From positions 246,598,654 to 246,662,653 of the forward strand of contig OZ020611.1 in NCBI GenBank assembly GCA_963971575.1: a DNA stretch of 64,000 bases. Direction: 5' to 3'. Every line of letters starts with the position of its first letter. The first letter of the stretch is position 1. This document shows, in pieces, positions 61,101 through 64,000 of this stretch. The position numbers were made by a program, and so were the translations under genes. The notes beneath the pieces are model-generated. The model was not told the DNA's origin and did not search any database. It was given only the letters and a program-made list of their open reading frames with translations. The stretch comes from Liopterus haemorrhoidalis (Eukaryota; Arthropoda; Insecta; Coleoptera; Dytiscidae).

Positions 61101-64000
61101 TTTGTAAAAATTCGAGATTTCTTATCGAAGGGGTCCCCCTTACGATTTTTCGATTTTTTGCCATTTCTAAGGGTTTTGTTTAATGATACATGCTTTTGTA
61201 TAAGTTTGGTTATTAAGGCCCCAATTTCCTTCGACTAAAATGGACTTGAGGAACTCAAAAATTTAAACCAGAGGTCCCTATCTTTTACCGTTATTGAGAT
61301 ATAATTTTTTGAAAAATTAAATTCCATTACAAAAATTTCAAAATTTTTCAAAAATTTTTTTTGTTTAAAATATGTTTTAAAATGTGCCTTTACCATATAT
61401 CGGACCTTAAAACTTCAAAAATTCCAACCGCAGGTCCCTATCTCTTTTAGTTTTTGAGATACATGTTCATATACTCTCTGTTAGTTTTTTTGAAAAAAAA
61501 AAAGTTTTCCTAATACAGTCCAAAATATGGCCGTTAGGTAATTTTGGGGTGAGGATTAATAAAAAAATATTTAAAAAAATCAAGAGGCCTTAGTTTTTGA
61601 GTTATAGTCAATTTTAGGTACTATTTTCCGATATAGTCAATTTTAGGTACTTTTTTTCCGATTTACTCAAAAACTGTTTGCCAAAATCCAAAATGAACCT
61701 TATTTTTGTGATCTACGGCCCAATGTGTATCAATTTTGAGAAAAATCCGAAATATTTTTTTTTGTAAAAATTCGAGATTTCTTATCGAAGGGGTCCCCCT
61801 TACGATTTTTCGATTTTTTGCCATTTTTAAGGGTTTTGTTTAATGATACATGCTTTTGTATAAGTTTGGTTATTAAGGCCCCAATTTCCTTCGACTAAAA
61901 TGGACTTGAGGAACTCAAAAATTTAAACCAGAGGTCCCTATCTTTTACCGTTATTGAGATATAATTTTTTGAAAAATTAAATTCCATTACAAAAATTTCA
62001 AAATTTTTCAAAAATTTTTTTTGTTTAAAATATGTTTTAAAATGTGCCTTTACCATATATCGGACCTTAAAACTTCAAAAATTCCAACCGCAGGTCCCTA
62101 TCTCTTTTAGTTTTTGAGATACATGTTCATATACTCTCTGTTAATTTTTTTGAAAAAAAAAAGTTTTCCTAATACAGTCCAAAATATGGCCGTTAGGTAA
62201 TTTTGGGGTGAGGATTAATAAAAAAATGATTAAAAAAATCAAGAGGCCTTAGTTTTTGAGTTATAGTCAATTTTAGGTACTATTTTCCGATATAGTCAAT
62301 TTTAGGTACTTTTTTTCCGATTTACTCAAAAACTGTTTGCCAAAATCCAAAATGAACCTTATTTTTGTGATCTACGGCCCAATGTGTATCAATTTTGAGA
62401 AAAATCCGAAATATTTTTTTTTGTAAAAATTCGAGATTTCTTATCGAAGGGGTCCCCCTTACGATTTTTCGATTTTTTGCCATTTTTAAGGGTTTTGTTT
62501 AATGATACATGCTTTTGTATAAGTTTGGTTATTAAGGCCCCAATTTCCTTCGACTAAAATGGACTTGAGGAACTCAAAAATTTAAACCAGAGGTCCCTAT
62601 CTTTTACCGTTATTGAGATATAATTTTTTGAAAAATTAAATTCCATTACAAAAATTTCAAAATTTTTCAAAAATTTTTTTTGTTTAAAATATGTTTTAAA
62701 ATGTGCCTTTACCATATATCGGACCTTAAAACTTCAAAAATTCCAACCGCAGGTCCCTATCTCTTTTAGTTTTTGAGATACATGTTCATATACTCTCTGT
62801 TAATTTTTTTGAAAAAAAAAAGTTTTCCTAATACAGTCCAAAATATGGCCGTTAGGTAATTTTGGGGTGAGGATTAATAAAAAAATGATTAAAAAAATCA
62901 AGAGGCCTTAGTTTTTGAGTTATAGTCAATTTTAGGTACTATTTTCCGATATAGTCAATTTTAGGTACTTTTTTTCCGATTTACTCAAAAACAGTTGGCC
63001 AAAATCCAAAATGAACCTTATATTTGTGATCTACGGCCCAATGTGTATCAATTTTGAGAAAAATCCGAAATATTTTTTTTTGTAAAAATTCGAGATTTCT
63101 TATCGAAGGGGTCCCCCTTACGATTTTTCGATTTTTTGCCATTTCTAAGGGTTTTGTTTAATGATACATGCTTTTGTATAAGTTTGGTTATTAAGGCCCC
63201 AATTTCCTTCGACTAAAATGGACTTGAGGAACTCAAAAATTTAAACCAGAGGTCCCTATCTTTTACCGTTATTGAGATATAATTTTTTGAAAAATTAAAT
63301 TCCATTACAAAAATTTCAAAATTTTTCAAAAATTTTTTTTGTTTAAAATATGTTTTAAAATGTGCCTTTACCATATATCGGACCTTAAAACTTCAAAAAT
63401 TCCAACCGCAGGTCCCTATCTCTTTTAGTTTTTGAGATACATGTTCATATACTCTCTGTTAGTTTTTTTGAAAAAAAAAAGTTTTCCTAATACAGTCCAA
63501 AATATGGCCGTTAGGTAATTTTGGGGTGAGGATTAATAAAAAAATATTTAAAAAAATCAAGAGGCCTTAGTTTTTGAGTTATAGTCAATTTTAGGTACTA
63601 TTTTCCGATAGTCAATTTTAGGTACTTTTTTTCCGATTCACTCAAAAACAGTTGGCCAAAATCCAAAATGAACCTTATTTTTGTGATCTACGGCCCAACG
63701 TGTATCAATTTTGAGAAAAATCCGAAATATTTTTTTTTGTAAAAATTCGAGATTTCTTATCGAAGGGGTCCCCCTTACGATTTTTCGATTTTTTGCCATT
63801 TCTAAGGGTTTTGTTTAATGATACATGCTTTTGTATAAGTTTGGTTATTAAGGCCCCAATTTCCTTCGACTAAAATGGACTTGAGGAACTCAAAAATTTA
63901 AACCAGAGGTCCCTATCTTTTACCGTTATTGAGATATAATTTTTTGAAAAATTAAATTCCATTACAAAAATTTCAAAATTTTTCAAAAATTTTTTTTGTT
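49101..64000 (+). repeat. Array section 4: monomers 61-83 (last partial)
   Basis: The most uniform part by eye. Most copies differ only at ACTGTTTGCC versus ACAGTTGGCC (the former in 61, 62, 66, 70, 72, 76, 77, 80 and 81) and at CATTTTTAAGG versus CATTTCTAAGG. AAAATGATTAAAAA marks 70, 80 and 81. Monomer 83 has a 2 bp deletion at its start (CCGATAGTC) and is cut by the window edge. Confidence 0.85.

Larger units (their letters stand above)
9561..64000 (+). repeat. 659 bp satellite DNA array, 82 full monomers plus partial
   Basis: Head-to-tail copies start at TTTTCCGATATAG (or the same word with a point change or small deletion) at 9561, 10220, 10879, 11538, 12197 and so on to 62942 and 63601. 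That gives 82 complete monomers averaging 659.0 bp, each 657-660, plus 400 bp of an 83rd. All are in one orientation with no foreign insertion over 54 kb. The monomer is strongly AT-rich, with A/T runs and no convincing gene. Neighbouring copies differ by only a few bases. Such long, homogeneous arrays usually lie in centromeric or pericentromeric heterochromatin; the chromosomal location is inferred. No CENP-B-box-like motif was seen. Confidence 0.98.

Noticed and set aside
9561..64000. CRISPR array or LTR-type repeats
   Set aside because: The repeats are 659 bp, directly abutting, without unique spacers, and the context is eukaryotic. This is a satellite.
9561..64000. Telomeric repeat or rDNA spacer array
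   Set aside because: There is no short telomeric motif such as TTAGG runs and no rRNA sequence adjoining any monomer in the window.

Overview
The window is eukaryotic, AT-rich and repetitive. The transposon types point to an arthropod, most likely an insect: an I-clade non-LTR retrotransposon with AP-type endonuclease, reverse transcriptase and RNase H, a non-autonomous Helitron, and a pogo/Tigger-type MITE. I see no host gene, rRNA, tRNA or CRISPR array. The exact species cannot be read from the sequence.

Layout. (1) 1-245 is part of a satellite monomer. (2) 246-6097 is a near-complete I-clade LINE on the minus strand, ending in a poly(A) tail and flanked by 10-12 bp target-site duplications. 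ORF1 (4393-5901, zinc-knuckle gag-like) is open. ORF2 (675-4412) is open except for one in-frame TGA at 2970-2972. (3) 6098-6263 is the rest of the interrupted monomer. (4) 6264-9560 is a 3.3 kb Helitron-like insertion in the same monomer, placed exactly between A and T, with CTAG and TC termini in minus-strand orientation. It holds a diverged ~400 bp duplication, a run of ~140-150 bp tandem repeats, and a 542 bp TA-flanked MITE inside the last of those repeats. (5) 9561-64000 is an uninterrupted array of a 659 bp satellite: 82 complete head-to-tail monomers (657-660 bp) plus 400 bp of an 83rd.

How the parts relate. Removing the LINE (with one target duplication) and the Helitron leaves a normal, contiguous monomer in register with the array, so the whole window is one satellite array carrying two insertions 156-166 bp apart. 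The LINE would supply its own RNA-binding and TPRT proteins. The Helitron and MITE lack enzymes and would depend on autonomous relatives elsewhere. The satellite encodes nothing convincing. Linked variants recur at lags of 4, 5, 6, 9 and 14 monomers, which suggests amplification of multi-monomer blocks, and the monomer itself seems built from about four diverged ~165 bp units. I found no previously undescribed protein system. The most noteworthy items are the block structure of the array, the one-codon break in an otherwise intact LINE, and the fully reconstructable nested insertions.
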